Positions 1 to 8,392 are shown, counted from the stretch's first letter. The stretch is 64,000 bases of DNA from Rhodobacteraceae bacterium HLUCCA08 (GCA_001314655.1 LJSF01000043.1:124001-188000); one strand, 5' to 3'. Translations and numbers: made by a program. Notes: generated from the sequence alone by a model not told the origin.

Positions 1-1
1 C

Positions 2-307
2 CGCACCGGTCAGCGGCCGATGGCGCTGCGGCGGGGCGATCCGGTTCTGTATTTCATCCAGCGGCTGCGGGACGAGGCACACCGCTTCGCCATCGGCACC
101 CACCGGGCCAAGCGGGCCAAGGCGGTGGGGGCGACGCCGCTGGATGACATTCCCGGCGTCGGCGCGACGCGCAAGCGGGCGCTGCTGGCGCATTTCGGGT
201 CGGCCAAGGCGGTGAGCCGGGCGAACCTGGCCGATCTCAAGGCGGTGGAGGGGATTTCGGATGCCCTGGCCGAGACGATCTATGGCCATTTCCACGACGG
301 CGTATGA
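2..307 (+). CDS. uvrC: UvrABC excinuclease subunit C, C-terminal fragment (5' truncated by window)
   Basis: This is the last 101 residues of UvrC, the incision subunit of nucleotide excision repair; the reading frame is open to the window edge. The tail has the family sequence around [20 protein letters not shown], which closes the C-terminal nuclease domain. Two helix-hairpin-helix DNA-binding motifs follow: [16 protein letters not shown] (about residues 47-62 of the fragment) and [16 protein letters not shown] (about 79-94). The ORF ends in TGA at 305-307. It is followed by pgsA, moaD and moaE on the same strand, an order common in alphaproteobacteria. Identification is firm; the nuclease and UvrB-binding domains lie outside the window. 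Confidence 0.95.
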   Translation, partial: RTGQRPMALRRGDPVLYFIQRLRDEAHRFAIGTHRAKRAKAVGATPLDDIPGVGATRKRALLAHFGSAKAVSRANLADLKAVEGISDALAETIYGHFHDGV

Positions 308-361
308 CCCACCGGCGTGGCTGCGCCACAAGACGGTGATCGCGTTCGGGCCACGCAGGCC

Positions 362-380
362 CTGGGGGTTTCACCCCCAG
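362..380. repeat. Intergenic hairpin of a dispersed GGGG/CCCC palindrome type
   Basis: A perfect 7-bp inverted repeat (CTGGGGG, 362-368; CCCCCAG, 374-380) flanks a 5-base loop in the 168-base gap between uvrC and pgsA. It has no T-run on either side, so it is not a textbook terminator. Similar G-rich/C-rich hairpins with short loops occur at 5956-5976 and 18914-18932, which suggests a repeated intergenic element rather than a gene-specific site. Confidence 0.5.
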
Positions 381-475
381 ACCCCCGGACCCGCCCCGCC
401 GACGTGACGGAATGGCCGGCGTTCCGCGGATCTGCAAGGATGGAAGCCGCGCCGGATGCGCGCTATGGAGAGGCC

Positions 476-1060
476 ATGACCTGGACCATTCCGAACACGC
501 TGACCACCTTGCGCCTGCTGGCCGCGCCCGGCGTGGCGGTGATGTTCCTGTTCTTCAACCGGCCGCTGGCGGATTGGTGCGCGCTGGTCTTCTTCATCGG
601 GGCGGCGCTGACCGATTACTTCGACGGCTACCTGGCCCGGCTCTGGGGGCAGGAGACCAAGTTCGGCGCCATGCTGGACCCGATCGCCGACAAGGCGATG
701 GTGATCATCGCGCTGCTGGTGATCACCGGGTTTTCGGGGATGAATCCCTGGATCCTGTTGCCGGCGACGCTGATCATCTTTCGCGAGGCTTTCGTGTCGG
801 GTCTGCGGGAATACCTGGGGAACACGTCGCGGCATCTGAAGGTCACGATCCTGGCCAAGTGGAAGACGACGGTGCAGATGGGGGCCATCGCCTGGCTTTT
901 CCTGTCGGGCGCGCTGGAGCATTATTTCGGCGCCGAGGCGATCTCTACCCATATCGCCTGGTGGGTCGGGGTGATCGCGCTTTGGGTCGGGATGGCGCTG
1001 ACGCTGGTGACGGGCCTCGACTATTTCCTCAAGTCGCTGCCCTATCTGAAGGAGGAGTGA
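476..1060 (+). CDS. pgsA: CDP-diacylglycerol--glycerol-3-phosphate 3-phosphatidyltransferase
   Basis: A 194-residue integral membrane enzyme that makes phosphatidylglycerol phosphate from CDP-diacylglycerol and glycerol 3-phosphate. The CDP-alcohol phosphotransferase signature is complete: D47, D50-G51, A54-R55, G64, D68, D72. It is surrounded by about five hydrophobic segments, as usual for the family. The frame stays open upstream to 317, but that extension runs through a hairpin and has no PgsA-like sequence. The ATG at 476 gives the normal family N terminus (TIPNTLTTLRLLAAPGV). The stop shares one base with the moaD start (TGATG at 1058-1062), so the two are likely translationally coupled. 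Confidence 0.95.
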   Translation: MTWTIPNTLTTLRLLAAPGVAVMFLFFNRPLADWCALVFFIGAALTDYFDGYLARLWGQETKFGAMLDPIADKAMVIIALLVITGFSGMNPWILLPATLIIFREAFVSGLREYLGNTSRHLKVTILAKWKTTVQMGAIAWLFLSGALEHYFGAEAISTHIAWWVGVIALWVGMALTLVTGLDYFLKSLPYLKEE

Positions 1061-1305
1061 TGCAGGTTCTCTATTTCGCCTGGGTCCGGGAACGGATCGG
1101 TGTGCCCCGGGAAGAGGTGCAGACACAGGCCGCCACCGTGGCCGAGCTGGTCGAGGAGTTGAAGACCCGCGAGGAACGTTACGCGGCGGCCTTTGCCGAT
1201 ATCTCGGCCCTGCGGGTGGCGCTGGACCAGGACCTGTCCGAGTTCACCGACAGCCTGGAGGGCGTGCGGGAGGTGGCCTTTTTCCCGCCGATGACCGGTG
1301 GCTGA
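1060..1305 (+). CDS. moaD: Molybdopterin synthase sulfur-carrier subunit MoaD
   Basis: An 81-residue ubiquitin-fold protein ending in Gly-Gly. The terminal glycine is activated to a thiocarboxylate that donates sulfur to precursor Z in molybdopterin synthesis. The diglycine end (PMTGG) and the FAWVRERIG start are typical of the family. It begins inside the pgsA stop (TGATG), with GGAGG a few bases upstream. moaE begins 10 bases after its stop, so both subunits of the heterotetrameric synthase come from one transcript. Confidence 0.95.
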   Translation: MQVLYFAWVRERIGVPREEVQTQAATVAELVEELKTREERYAAAFADISALRVALDQDLSEFTDSLEGVREVAFFPPMTGG

Positions 1306-1315
1306 GGGCGGACGG

Positions 1316-1753
1316 ATGATTCGCGTCCAGCAGGATCCCTTCGACCCGGGGGCCGAGCTGAACGCCTTTTCCGCCGCCGTGGCCGGGGCCGGCGCCGTGG
1401 TCAGCTTTTCCGGGCTGGTGCGCGACGTGGCCGGCGGGCTGCGGGCGATGGAGATCGAACATTACCCGGGCATGACCGAAAAGGCGCTGGCCGAGATCCG
1501 AGACCAGGCCGTGGCGCGTTGGGCGCTGGCGGAGGCGCTGGTGATCCATCGCCATGGCCGGCTGGAGCCGGGCGAGGTGATCATGATGGTCGCCACCGCA
1601 GCGCGGCACCGCGCCGATGCCTTTGCCGCGGCCGAATTCCTGATGGATTACCTCAAATCCCGCGCCCCGTTCTGGAAAAAGGAAGAAACCGGCGACGGGT
1701 CGGATTGGGTCGCCGCGCGGGACGCGGACGAGGATGCGCTCAAGCGCTGGTGA
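1316..1753 (+). CDS. moaE: Molybdopterin synthase catalytic subunit MoaE
   Basis: A 145-residue large subunit of molybdopterin synthase, which inserts two sulfurs carried by MoaD. Recognisable blocks are SFSGLVRDVAGG, IEHYPGMTEKAL, HRHGRLEPGE and LKSRAPFWKKE; the last holds the lysines that contact the MoaD tail. A GTG at 1298 is in frame, but the ATG at 1316 gives the normal N terminus. The stop at 1751-1753 abuts the stop of the opposite-strand gene with no bases between, so any terminator must lie inside coding sequence. Confidence 0.95.
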   Translation: MIRVQQDPFDPGAELNAFSAAVAGAGAVVSFSGLVRDVAGGLRAMEIEHYPGMTEKALAEIRDQAVARWALAEALVIHRHGRLEPGEVIMMVATAARHRADAFAAAEFLMDYLKSRAPFWKKEETGDGSDWVAARDADEDALKRW

Positions 1754-3076
1754 TCAGTCCAGCCAAGGCGCCAGCAGCGCCCGCAGCTTGACCCGCGCGC
1801 CCAGCCGGGCCGCCAGCAGGTAAAGCCCGCCGATCTTGCGTTGAACGAAGAGCACATCCGCCGGCGGCGGGGGCGGGGCAAAGCCATCCTCGGCCAGGGC
1901 CAGCCCCTGCTCCTGCATCCGCCGGGCCAGGGACCGGTCGGTGAAATCGACCGTCTCGGCGCGCAGCAGGGTGAAGGCGTCCTGCATCATCGCCAGCAGC
2001 CGGGTCCGGTGATCGGGCCACAGGCTGTCATCGAGCAGCCCCAGCGCCCGGGCCGCGGCCTCCATGCTGAGGGGATCGCCCGTCAGCCCGGCGCGCAGCA
2101 GGTCGCGGTAACAGGCGGCGATGCTCGGGTCGATCCGTCGCGTGGCCCCGAAATCCAGCAGGCCGATCCGGTCGTTGTCGGGCAGATAGAGGTAATTGGC
2201 GAAGTTCGGATCGCTCTGGACCAGGCCGAAGCGGAACAGCTCGGCCAGGAACAGGTCAATCAGATCTTTGGCGATGCGGTCGCGCAGGGTCTGCGGCGCG
2301 GTCTGCAACGTCTCGATCCGGGGCCCGTCCAGCCAGGTCATGCACAGCACGCCGGCGGTGGTCAGCGCGTCCACCGGTTGCGGCAGGGCAAAGCGCGGGT
2401 CATCGGCCAGCAGGGTGCGGAACTGTTCCAGATGCGCGGCTTCGGCCCGGTAATCGGTTTCCTCGTGTAGCTGCAGGCGGGCCTCGTCCAGCAGCGGGGC
2501 AAGGTCGAGGCCCTTCGGCACCAGCCCCGACATCCGGATCAGGGCGCCGACATTGGCCACATCGCTGTCGATCGAGCGGGCGATGCCGGGATATTGCACC
2601 TTGATCGCGACATCGCGGCCGTCGGTCAGCACCGCCCGGTGGACCTGGCCGATCGAGGCGGCGGCGACCGGGCGCGGGTCGAACCGGGCAAAGCCGGACA
2701 GCCAGCCCGGGCCCCAGGCGGCCTCCAGCACGGATTTCAGCTGTCTGGGGGGCATGATGTCGGCCTCGGCGCGCAGCCGGGCCATGATCCGGGCCAGCTC
2801 GGGCGGCAGCACATCGCCCGCATCCATCGAGATCATCTGCCCCACCTTCATCGCCGCGCCCCGCATCCGCGCGAGCTCGTCGGTGATGCGCCCGATATTG
2901 CCCGGGGTCAGCAGCAGGTCGCGGCCCGAAGGGCGCTGCCCGCGCAGCAACTGCCCGGCGCCGCCCAGGGCCATGGCCCCCGCGACGCCCAGGCCAAGAG
3001 AGCCGAGCCGCGCCAGGCGGCCCAGCCGATGGGCGGGCACGGCGCGGGGGGCGGGGCGTTCGGGCGTGTCGGACAT
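1754..3076 (-). CDS. ABC1/UbiB-family (AarF/COQ8-like) atypical kinase or ATPase
   Basis: A 440-residue member of the ABC1/UbiB atypical kinase family, whose COQ8/UbiB members support ubiquinone synthesis. Visible features are a hydrophobic N-terminal stretch (about 22-43), the KxGQ motif (K77-V-G-Q80) in MKVGQMISMD, the Ala-rich nucleotide loop (AAASIGQVHRA), the lysine of DVAIKVQYPG, and the metal-binding DFG in IGLLDFGATRR. It lacks the long C-terminal membrane tail of canonical UbiB, and it does not sit with ubiE/ubiJ. It may therefore be the shorter ABC1 paralogue common in alphaproteobacteria. Its substrate cannot be read from the sequence. Confidence 0.85.
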   Translation of the reverse strand: MSDTPERPAPRAVPAHRLGRLARLGSLGLGVAGAMALGGAGQLLRGQRPSGRDLLLTPGNIGRITDELARMRGAAMKVGQMISMDAGDVLPPELARIMARLRAEADIMPPRQLKSVLEAAWGPGWLSGFARFDPRPVAAASIGQVHRAVLTDGRDVAIKVQYPGIARSIDSDVANVGALIRMSGLVPKGLDLAPLLDEARLQLHEETDYRAEAAHLEQFRTLLADDPRFALPQPVDALTTAGVLCMTWLDGPRIETLQTAPQTLRDRIAKDLIDLFLAELFRFGLVQSDPNFANYLYLPDNDRIGLLDFGATRRIDPSIAACYRDLLRAGLTGDPLSMEAAARALGLLDDSLWPDHRTRLLAMMQDAFTLLRAETVDFTDRSLARRMQEQGLALAEDGFAPPPPPADVLFVQRKIGGLYLLAARLGARVKLRALLAPWLD

Positions 3077-3117
3077 GCCCCCTAGCTAGCCGGGTCGGCG
3101 CGGTCGGCAAGCGCGGG

Positions 3118-3675
3118 TCAGGCCAGGGCGGCGCAATCGGCGTGCCGCGGGCAGGTGACCAGATGGTCGTTGACCAGCCCGCAGGCCTGCATCCAGGCAT
3201 AGGTGATGGTCGGGCCGCAGAACTTGAACCCCGCCTGTTTGAGCTCTTTGGACAGCCGTTCCGAGACCGCGGTTTTCGCCGGCACCTCGGCCAGGTTTCG
3301 CCATCGGTTCCGGACCGGACTGCCCTCGACATGGCGCCAGCAGAACTCCGCGAAATCGGGGATCGCCAGATAGGCGCGGGCATTGCCGAGCGTCGCCTCG
3401 ATCTTGGCCCGGGACCGGACGATGCCGGGGTCGGCCAGCAGGCGGGCGACGTCGGCGTCGCCCCAGCGGGCGATACGTTCGGGGTCGAACCCGGCGAAGG
3501 CGGCGCGGAAATTGTCGCGCTTTTTCAGGATCGTGATCCAGCTGAGGCCGGCCTGGAACCCGTCCAGGATCAGCTTTTCCCACAGGGCGCGGCCGTCGTG
3601 TTCGGGCACGCCCCATTCGGTGTCGTGATAGTCGAGGTAGATCGGGTCCGGTCCGACCCAGCCGCAGCGTTCCAT
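3118..3675 (-). CDS. tag: DNA-3-methyladenine glycosylase I
   Basis: A 185-residue base-excision repair enzyme that removes 3-methyladenine from DNA. The zinc site of this family is present: C4 and H17 near the N terminus, and the H-x3-C pair H171 and C175 near the C terminus. The substrate-pocket block (FQAGLSWITILKKRDNFR) and the GPTITYAWMQACGLVNDH block are also conserved. The reverse strand has GGAGG ten bases before the ATG at 3675. It is divergent from the EAL-domain gene at 3770 across a 94-base gap that contains an AATTC direct repeat. Confidence 0.94.
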   Translation of the reverse strand: MERCGWVGPDPIYLDYHDTEWGVPEHDGRALWEKLILDGFQAGLSWITILKKRDNFRAAFAGFDPERIARWGDADVARLLADPGIVRSRAKIEATLGNARAYLAIPDFAEFCWRHVEGSPVRNRWRNLAEVPAKTAVSERLSKELKQAGFKFCGPTITYAWMQACGLVNDHLVTCPRHADCAALA

Positions 3676-3769
3676 CGGCGCCTCCTGTTTGCGGACAATT
3701 CAATTCAATCGGGGGAACCTTTACCAGCGGGAAAGGTCGATCGGGCCAGGATAAGGCCAAGTTGCAGGC

Positions 3770-4585
3770 ATGGATGACATGAGCCAGTTCGACCTTTCGC
3801 CCACCGCCCTGGACGACCGGACCCCGCAGGACCCGCTGGAATACGCGGTCCAGGCGCGGGATCGCGACGTGTTGTCGATGGTGCGCGCGGCGCTGGGCCG
3901 CAACCGCGCGGCGCTGGCCTTTCAGCCGGTGGTGCAGGCGCATCCCAGCGACAGCATCGCCTTTTACGAATGCCTGATCCGGGTGCTGGACGAAACCGGG
4001 CGGATCATTCCCGCCGGCCAGTTCATGGCGGCGATCGAGGAAACGCCGCTGGGCCGCGATATCGACGTGGCCTCGCTCCGCCTGGCGCTGGGGCTGCTGC
4101 GCGACGCGCCGGGTCGGCGCCTGTCGGTCAATGTCTCGGCCCGGTCGCTGGGCGACAGCGCCTGGCGCCGCACGCTCGACGGCGCGCTGGAGCGCGACGA
4201 CACCGTGGGGGAACGGCTGATCCTGGAAATCTCCGAGGACAGCGCCATGCGCCTGCCCGAAGTCGTGATGCGCTTCATGGAGGAAATGCAGCCGTTCGGC
4301 ATCGCCTTCGCGCTGGACGATTTCGGCGCCGGCATGACCGCCTTCAAGCACCTCAAGGATTTCTTCTTCGACCTGGTCAAGGTCGATGGCTGCTTCACCC
4401 GCAATATCGACCGCAATCCCGACAACCAGGTGATCGCCGAGGCGCTGATCACCGTCGCCCATCAGTTCGAGATGTTCGCGGTGGCCGAAGGCGTCGAATC
4501 CGAAGCCGAAGCGGCATTCCTGCGCAGTTGCGGGGCCGATTGCCTGCAGGGCTACCTGTTCGGGGTGCCGCGATTTTCGTTCTGA
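3770..4585 (+). CDS. Stand-alone EAL-domain cyclic-di-GMP phosphodiesterase
   Basis: A 271-residue protein that is almost entirely an EAL domain, with only a short N-terminal lead (about 45 residues) and no GGDEF, PAS or membrane segment. The metal and catalytic positions appear intact: E67 of the signature (ECL instead of EAL), N121, E153, D183-D184 of DDFGAG, K204 of VKVDG, E240 of AEGVES and Q260 of QGYLFG. That predicts an active cytoplasmic enzyme hydrolysing c-di-GMP. With no sensor domain, regulation must come from expression or a partner. A second in-frame ATG at 3779 is an alternative start. A possible promoter and hairpin follow, so it is probably monocistronic. Confidence 0.9.
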   Translation: MDDMSQFDLSPTALDDRTPQDPLEYAVQARDRDVLSMVRAALGRNRAALAFQPVVQAHPSDSIAFYECLIRVLDETGRIIPAGQFMAAIEETPLGRDIDVASLRLALGLLRDAPGRRLSVNVSARSLGDSAWRRTLDGALERDDTVGERLILEISEDSAMRLPEVVMRFMEEMQPFGIAFALDDFGAGMTAFKHLKDFFFDLVKVDGCFTRNIDRNPDNQVIAEALITVAHQFEMFAVAEGVESEAEAAFLRSCGADCLQGYLFGVPRFSF

Positions 4586-4642
4586 AATGCTGCGCTGCGG
4601 CGAAAAATCGCCGGTGACGGGGGCTGTTTGCGCTACCCCACG

Positions 4643-4671
4643 TTGCCCTGTCGTCATCTTGTCCCTATAGG
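4643..4671 (+). promoter_or_regulatory. Candidate sigma-70 promoter for phaA
   Basis: TTGCCC (4643-4648) and TATAGG (4666-4671) are spaced by 17 bases, 78 bases upstream of the phaA start. This is a reasonable housekeeping promoter match in an otherwise GC-rich gap. It is a prediction by eye only. Confidence 0.35.
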
Positions 4672-4710
4672 AGGGCCGAACCGGTGGGTGGGGGCCCCGG
4701 TTCGGGCCCT
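4672..4710. promoter_or_regulatory. Long inverted repeat in the phaA leader
   Basis: AGGGCCGAACCGG (4672-4684) is mirrored by CCGGTTCGGGCCCT (4697-4710), giving a 13-bp stem with one extra G. It starts at or beside the predicted transcription start of phaA and ends 38 bases before its ATG. It lacks a T-run. It could be a terminator for the EAL gene, a 5' stabilising structure in the pha mRNA, or a protein-binding site. Confidence 0.45.
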
Positions 4711-4748
4711 CTGTCGCCGATAGCTCGGACCAAGAGAGGACTCGCCCC

Positions 4749-5921
4749 ATGACCAATGTCGTTATCGCTTCTGCCGCACGCACCGCCGTCGGCAGTTTTT
4801 CCGGATCCTTCGCCAATACGCCCGCCCATGACCTGGGCGCGGCCGTTCTCGAGGCGCTGGTGGAGCGCGCCGGGATCGACAAGGGCGAGGTGAGCGAGAC
4901 CATCCTTGGCCAGGTGCTGACCGCCGCCCAGGGCCAGAACCCGGCCCGCCAGGCCCATATCAATGCCGGCCTGCCCAAGGAAAGCGCCGCCTGGTCGATC
5001 AACCAGGTCTGCGGCTCGGGCCTGCGCACCGTGGCGCTGGGGGCGCAGCACATCCAGCTGGGCGATGCCGATATCATCTGCGCCGGCGGGCAGGAGAACA
5101 TGACCATGAGCCCCCACGCCCAGGCCCTGCGCGCCGGGCAGAAGATGGGCGACCTGCAATTGATCGACACGATGATCAAGGACGGGCTGTGGGATGCCTT
5201 CAACGGCTACCACATGGGCCAGACCGCCGAAAACGTCGCCGACCAGTGGCAGATCACCCGCGAGATGCAGGACGAATTCGCCCTTGCCAGCCAGAACAAG
5301 GCCGAAGCCGCGCAAAAGGCCGGCAAGTTCGACGACGAGGTGATCGCCTTCACCGTCAAGACCCGCAAGGGCGACATCGTGGTCGACAAGGACGAATACA
5401 TCCGCCACGGCGCCACGCTGGAAAGCATGCAGAAACTGCGCCCGGCCTTTACCCGCGACGGGTCGGTCACCGCCGCCAATGCCAGCGGCATCAATGACGG
5501 CGCCGCCGGCGTGCTGCTGATGAGCGCCGAAAACGCCGAAAAGCGCGGGATCGAGCCGCTGGCCCGCATCGCCAGCTACGCCACCGCGGGCCTCGATCCG
5601 TCGATCATGGGCGTCGGGCCGATCCATGCCAGCCGCAAGGCGCTGGAAAAGGCCGGCTGGAAGGCCGAGGACCTGGACCTGGTGGAAGCCAACGAGGCCT
5701 TCGCCGCCCAGGCCTGTGCCGTGAACAAGGACATGGGCTGGGATCCGGCGATCGTGAACGTGAATGGCGGCGCCATCGCCATCGGTCACCCGATCGGCGC
5801 CAGCGGCGCGCGGATCCTCAATACGCTGCTGTTCGAGATGCAGCGCCGGGATGCCAGAAAGGGCCTCGCGACGCTGTGCATCGGCGGCGGCATGGGTGTC
5901 GCGCTCTGCGTGGAGCGGTAA
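4749..5921 (+). CDS. phaA: Acetyl-CoA C-acetyltransferase (beta-ketothiolase)
   Basis: A 390-residue biosynthetic thiolase that condenses two acetyl-CoA to acetoacetyl-CoA. The nucleophilic cysteine is C88 in [10 protein letters not shown]. The catalytic histidine lies in [15 protein letters not shown] and the second cysteine in [11 protein letters not shown] near the C terminus. The start follows AGAGAGGA. phaB follows 123 bases downstream on the same strand, so the pair supplies 3-hydroxybutyryl-CoA for polyhydroxybutyrate or the ethylmalonyl-CoA pathway; mcl1 at 61788 fits the latter. Two hairpins separate the two genes. Family assignment is very secure. Confidence 0.96.
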   Translation: MTNVVIASAARTAVGSFSGSFANTPAHDLGAAVLEALVERAGIDKGEVSETILGQVLTAAQGQNPARQAHINAGLPKESAAWSINQVCGSGLRTVALGAQHIQLGDADIICAGGQENMTMSPHAQALRAGQKMGDLQLIDTMIKDGLWDAFNGYHMGQTAENVADQWQITREMQDEFALASQNKAEAAQKAGKFDDEVIAFTVKTRKGDIVVDKDEYIRHGATLESMQKLRPAFTRDGSVTAANASGINDGAAGVLLMSAENAEKRGIEPLARIASYATAGLDPSIMGVGPIHASRKALEKAGWKAEDLDLVEANEAFAAQACAVNKDMGWDPAIVNVNGGAIAIGHPIGASGARILNTLLFEMQRRDARKGLATLCIGGGMGVALCVER

Positions 5922-5932
5922 GCGAAAGGTTT

Positions 5933-5976
5933 CGCCGCCCAGGGGCGGCGACCGGGTGGGGGGCGCTGCCCCCCAC
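5933..5976. repeat. Two consecutive hairpins between phaA and phaB
   Basis: The first is CGCCGCCC (5933-5940) with GGGCGGCG (5943-5950). The second is GTGGGGGGC (5956-5964) with GCCCCCCAC (5968-5976), a 9-bp perfect stem with a 3-base loop. Neither has a T-run. Sitting between co-directional pathway genes, they could trim or protect the mRNA and set the phaA:phaB ratio. The second resembles the hairpins at 362 and 18914. Confidence 0.5.
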
Positions 5977-6044
5977 ACCCCCCGGGACATGTCCGACCCA
6001 AAGAGGCGGCGGGCCCGGCAGATTTTTCAAACGGAGGAACGACA

Positions 6045-6767
6045 ATGGGACGTGTAGCCCTCGTGACCGGCGGCAGCCGCGGTATCGGCGAAGCCATCTC
6101 GAAGAAACTCAAGGCCGACGGTTATGACGTCGCCGCCACCTATGCCGGCAATGACGAAAAGGCCGCGGCCTTTACCGAAGCCACCGGCATCAAGACCTAC
6201 AAGTGGAACGTGGCCGATTACGAGGCCTCCAAGGCCGGTATCGCCCAGGTCGAGGCCGATCTGGGCCCGATCGACGTGGTCGTCGCCAATGCGGGCATCA
6301 CCCGCGACGCGCCGTTCCACCGGATGACGCCGGAGCAGTGGAAAGAGGTGATCGACACCAACCTGACCGGTGTCTTCAACACCGTGCACCCCATCTGGCC
6401 CGGCATGCGCGAACGCAAGTTCGGCCGGGTGATCGTGATTTCCTCGATCAACGGGCAGAAGGGCCAGTTCGGCCAGGTCAATTACGCCGCCACCAAGGCC
6501 GGCGATCTGGGCATCGTCAAGAGCCTGGCCCAGGAAGGCGCCCGCGCCGGGATCACCGCCAATGCGATCTGCCCGGGCTATATCGCCACCGAAATGGTCA
6601 TGGCGATCGACGAATCGGTGCGTGACAAGATCATCGCCGGCATCCCCGCCGGCCGCCTGGGCGAACCCGAGGAAATCGCCCGCTGCGTGGCCTTCCTGGC
6701 CTCGGACGATGCCGGGTTCATCAACGGCTCCACCATCTCGGCCAACGGCGCGCAGTTCTTCGTCTGA
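6045..6767 (+). CDS. phaB: Acetoacetyl-CoA reductase (NADPH-dependent, SDR family)
   Basis: A 240-residue short-chain dehydrogenase that reduces acetoacetyl-CoA to (R)-3-hydroxybutyryl-CoA. It has the glycine-rich nucleotide site TGGSRGIG at the N terminus, NAGITRDAPFHRM with the structural Asn-Ala-Gly, the catalytic serine in ISSINGQKGQFGQ, and the YxxxK pair in NYAATKAGD. The C terminus (TISANGAQFFV) resembles that of PhaB. The start has GGAGG 10 bases upstream. A good intrinsic terminator follows the stop. Confidence 0.95.
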   Translation: MGRVALVTGGSRGIGEAISKKLKADGYDVAATYAGNDEKAAAFTEATGIKTYKWNVADYEASKAGIAQVEADLGPIDVVVANAGITRDAPFHRMTPEQWKEVIDTNLTGVFNTVHPIWPGMRERKFGRVIVISSINGQKGQFGQVNYAATKAGDLGIVKSLAQEGARAGITANAICPGYIATEMVMAIDESVRDKIIAGIPAGRLGEPEEIARCVAFLASDDAGFINGSTISANGAQFFV

Positions 6768-6790
6768 GGCGCGACCGATCGGATCAGGGC

Positions 6791-6822
6791 GGGCCGTCCC
6801 CATGCCGGGGGCGGCCCGTTTC
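6791..6822 (+). terminator. Predicted intrinsic terminator after phaB
   Basis: An 11-bp stem (GGGCCGTCCCC, 6791-6801; GGGGGCGGCCC, 6807-6817, one G-U pair) with a 5-base loop is followed by GTTTCGCGTT. It lies 24 bases after the phaB stop, in the right place to end the pha transcript. Confidence 0.65.
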
Positions 6823-6946
6823 GCGTTGACGTTAGGGAAACCCAGCCTTTCCGATATCGGCCCGGCGCGATTAAACTTTGGGTTGAGCCGTGCGTTCCGG
6901 CTCGCGCCAAGGTTTTCAAATCCTTGATCCGATTGGAGGAATTTCC

Positions 6947-8359
6947 ATGTCGTCTGCACACGGACAAAACGCCCTGCAGGGGCTCGAGGCCTATTGTCAC
7001 CACGACCACCATTACCATGACGGCGACCGATTCGGCCGCCTGTTCCCCGACCTCGCGCCGTTGTTCACCGATCCCCGCGCGCTTGAACGGCTCGGCGCGC
7101 ACGGCGGGCCGATGGATGACGGCAATGCCAATACGCGGTCCCAGACCGTCGCCGTCGGCCATGTCTTTTTCGGGCAGTTCGTCGATCACGATGTCACGCT
7201 GGACGTGTCGTCCAGCCTCGATGCCGTCAACGACCCGACCGAAACCCGCAATGTCCGCACCCCGACCCTGGACCTTGATTGCATCTATGGCCCGGGCCCC
7301 GAGGCGGCGCCGTACCTGTATCACCAGGGCGGCGATTTCCAGGGCGCCAAGCTGATCACCGGGGCCGATTTCGGCATCGGGCCCCATGCCGCCGATGACC
7401 TGATGCGGATCGGTCAGCTGGCGGTGATCGGCGATGCGCGCAACGACGAAAACCGGGTGATCAGCCAGATCCAGCTGGCGATGATCCGGTTTCACAACAA
7501 GATGTGCGACCAGGTGCGTGCCGATCAGGGCACATCCGGCCATGACCTGTTCGAAGAGGCCCGCCGTCTGACCATGTGGCATTACCAATGGTGCGTGGTG
7601 CACGATTTCCTGGCCCAGATCTGCGGCGAAGGGGCGATCACCCGCATCCTGACCGAGGGGCGCCGTTACTACCGGCCCAAGACGCCGTTCATCCCGGTGG
7701 AATTCTCGGTCGCCGGCTATCGCTTCGGCCATTCCATGGTGCCGATGAAGATCCAGGTCCAGCAGGGCGATCCGGCCTTCGAACTGTTCGGCGCCGTCCT
7801 GGGCCGCGGCTTCGATCCGGTCACCGATCCGCGCGCCGTGGTCGACATGCACGAGCTGTTCGACACCTATGAAGGCCGCAACGTGGCCCGGTCGGGGCGC
7901 GTGGACGGGCTGATGGCCTCGGACCTGTTGCGCCTGCCGGTGCGGGTCGATGCCAACCGGATGTCGCTGGCCACCCGCAACATGGTGCGCGGGCAAAGCT
8001 TCCTGTTGCCCGCGGGGGAAACCGTCGCCCGCAGCATGGGCCGCCCCGAGGCCGAGATCGAGCAGATCTCGGACGCCGCCCGCCTGGCCGAAGCCGGTCT
8101 GGCCGGGGGCACGCCGCTGTGGTTCTACCTGCTGAAAGAGGCCGAACTGATCGGGCGCGAGAACCTGGACGGCACCCGGATGCCGGGCGAGGGGCTGGGC
8201 CCGGTCGGTGCCACCATCGTCGGCGAAACCATCATCGGGTTGATCGAGCTGGACCCGCGGTCCTGGCTCGGCGCCAACCGCAACTGGCGTCCGATGCAGC
8301 GCGACGACCAGCCCGGGGTGGAAATATCGACCGTCGGCCATATGGTCACCTACGGCTGA
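6947..8359 (+). CDS. Animal-type haem peroxidase family protein with His-rich N terminus
   Basis: A 470-residue protein of the peroxidase-cyclooxygenase (animal haem peroxidase) superfamily. The distal block GQFVDHDVT carries the haem-pocket histidine and aspartate. GDARNDENRVISQIQLAMIR and FHNKM match the helix with the catalytic arginine, and YRFGHSMV carries the proximal haem histidine. No signal peptide is visible, so it is probably cytoplasmic or exported without one. The first 25 residues include CHHDHHYHDGD, an unusual histidine-rich patch that could bind metal. The ATG at 6947 is chosen because GGAGGA (6935-6940) precedes it by six bases; an upstream in-frame start at 6890 has no such site. 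Substrate unknown. Confidence 0.85.
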   Translation: MSSAHGQNALQGLEAYCHHDHHYHDGDRFGRLFPDLAPLFTDPRALERLGAHGGPMDDGNANTRSQTVAVGHVFFGQFVDHDVTLDVSSSLDAVNDPTETRNVRTPTLDLDCIYGPGPEAAPYLYHQGGDFQGAKLITGADFGIGPHAADDLMRIGQLAVIGDARNDENRVISQIQLAMIRFHNKMCDQVRADQGTSGHDLFEEARRLTMWHYQWCVVHDFLAQICGEGAITRILTEGRRYYRPKTPFIPVEFSVAGYRFGHSMVPMKIQVQQGDPAFELFGAVLGRGFDPVTDPRAVVDMHELFDTYEGRNVARSGRVDGLMASDLLRLPVRVDANRMSLATRNMVRGQSFLLPAGETVARSMGRPEAEIEQISDAARLAEAGLAGGTPLWFYLLKEAELIGRENLDGTRMPGEGLGPVGATIVGETIIGLIELDPRSWLGANRNWRPMQRDDQPGVEISTVGHMVTYG

Positions 8360-8373
8360 GCGCGCAGCGTTAA

Positions 8374-8389
8374 CCGGGTTGCAACCCGG
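8374..8389. terminator. Perfect palindrome after the peroxidase gene, possible terminator
   Basis: CCGGGTTGCAACCCGG is a 16-base perfect palindrome 15 bases after the stop of the peroxidase gene. It is directly followed by the larger hairpin at 8393-8425. No T-run follows, so termination is uncertain. Confidence 0.35.
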
Positions 8390-8392
8390 CCC

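Noticed and set aside
317-475. N-terminal extension of pgsA by 53 codons
   Set aside because: The extension crosses an intergenic hairpin and does not resemble PgsA; the ATG at 476 gives the family N terminus.
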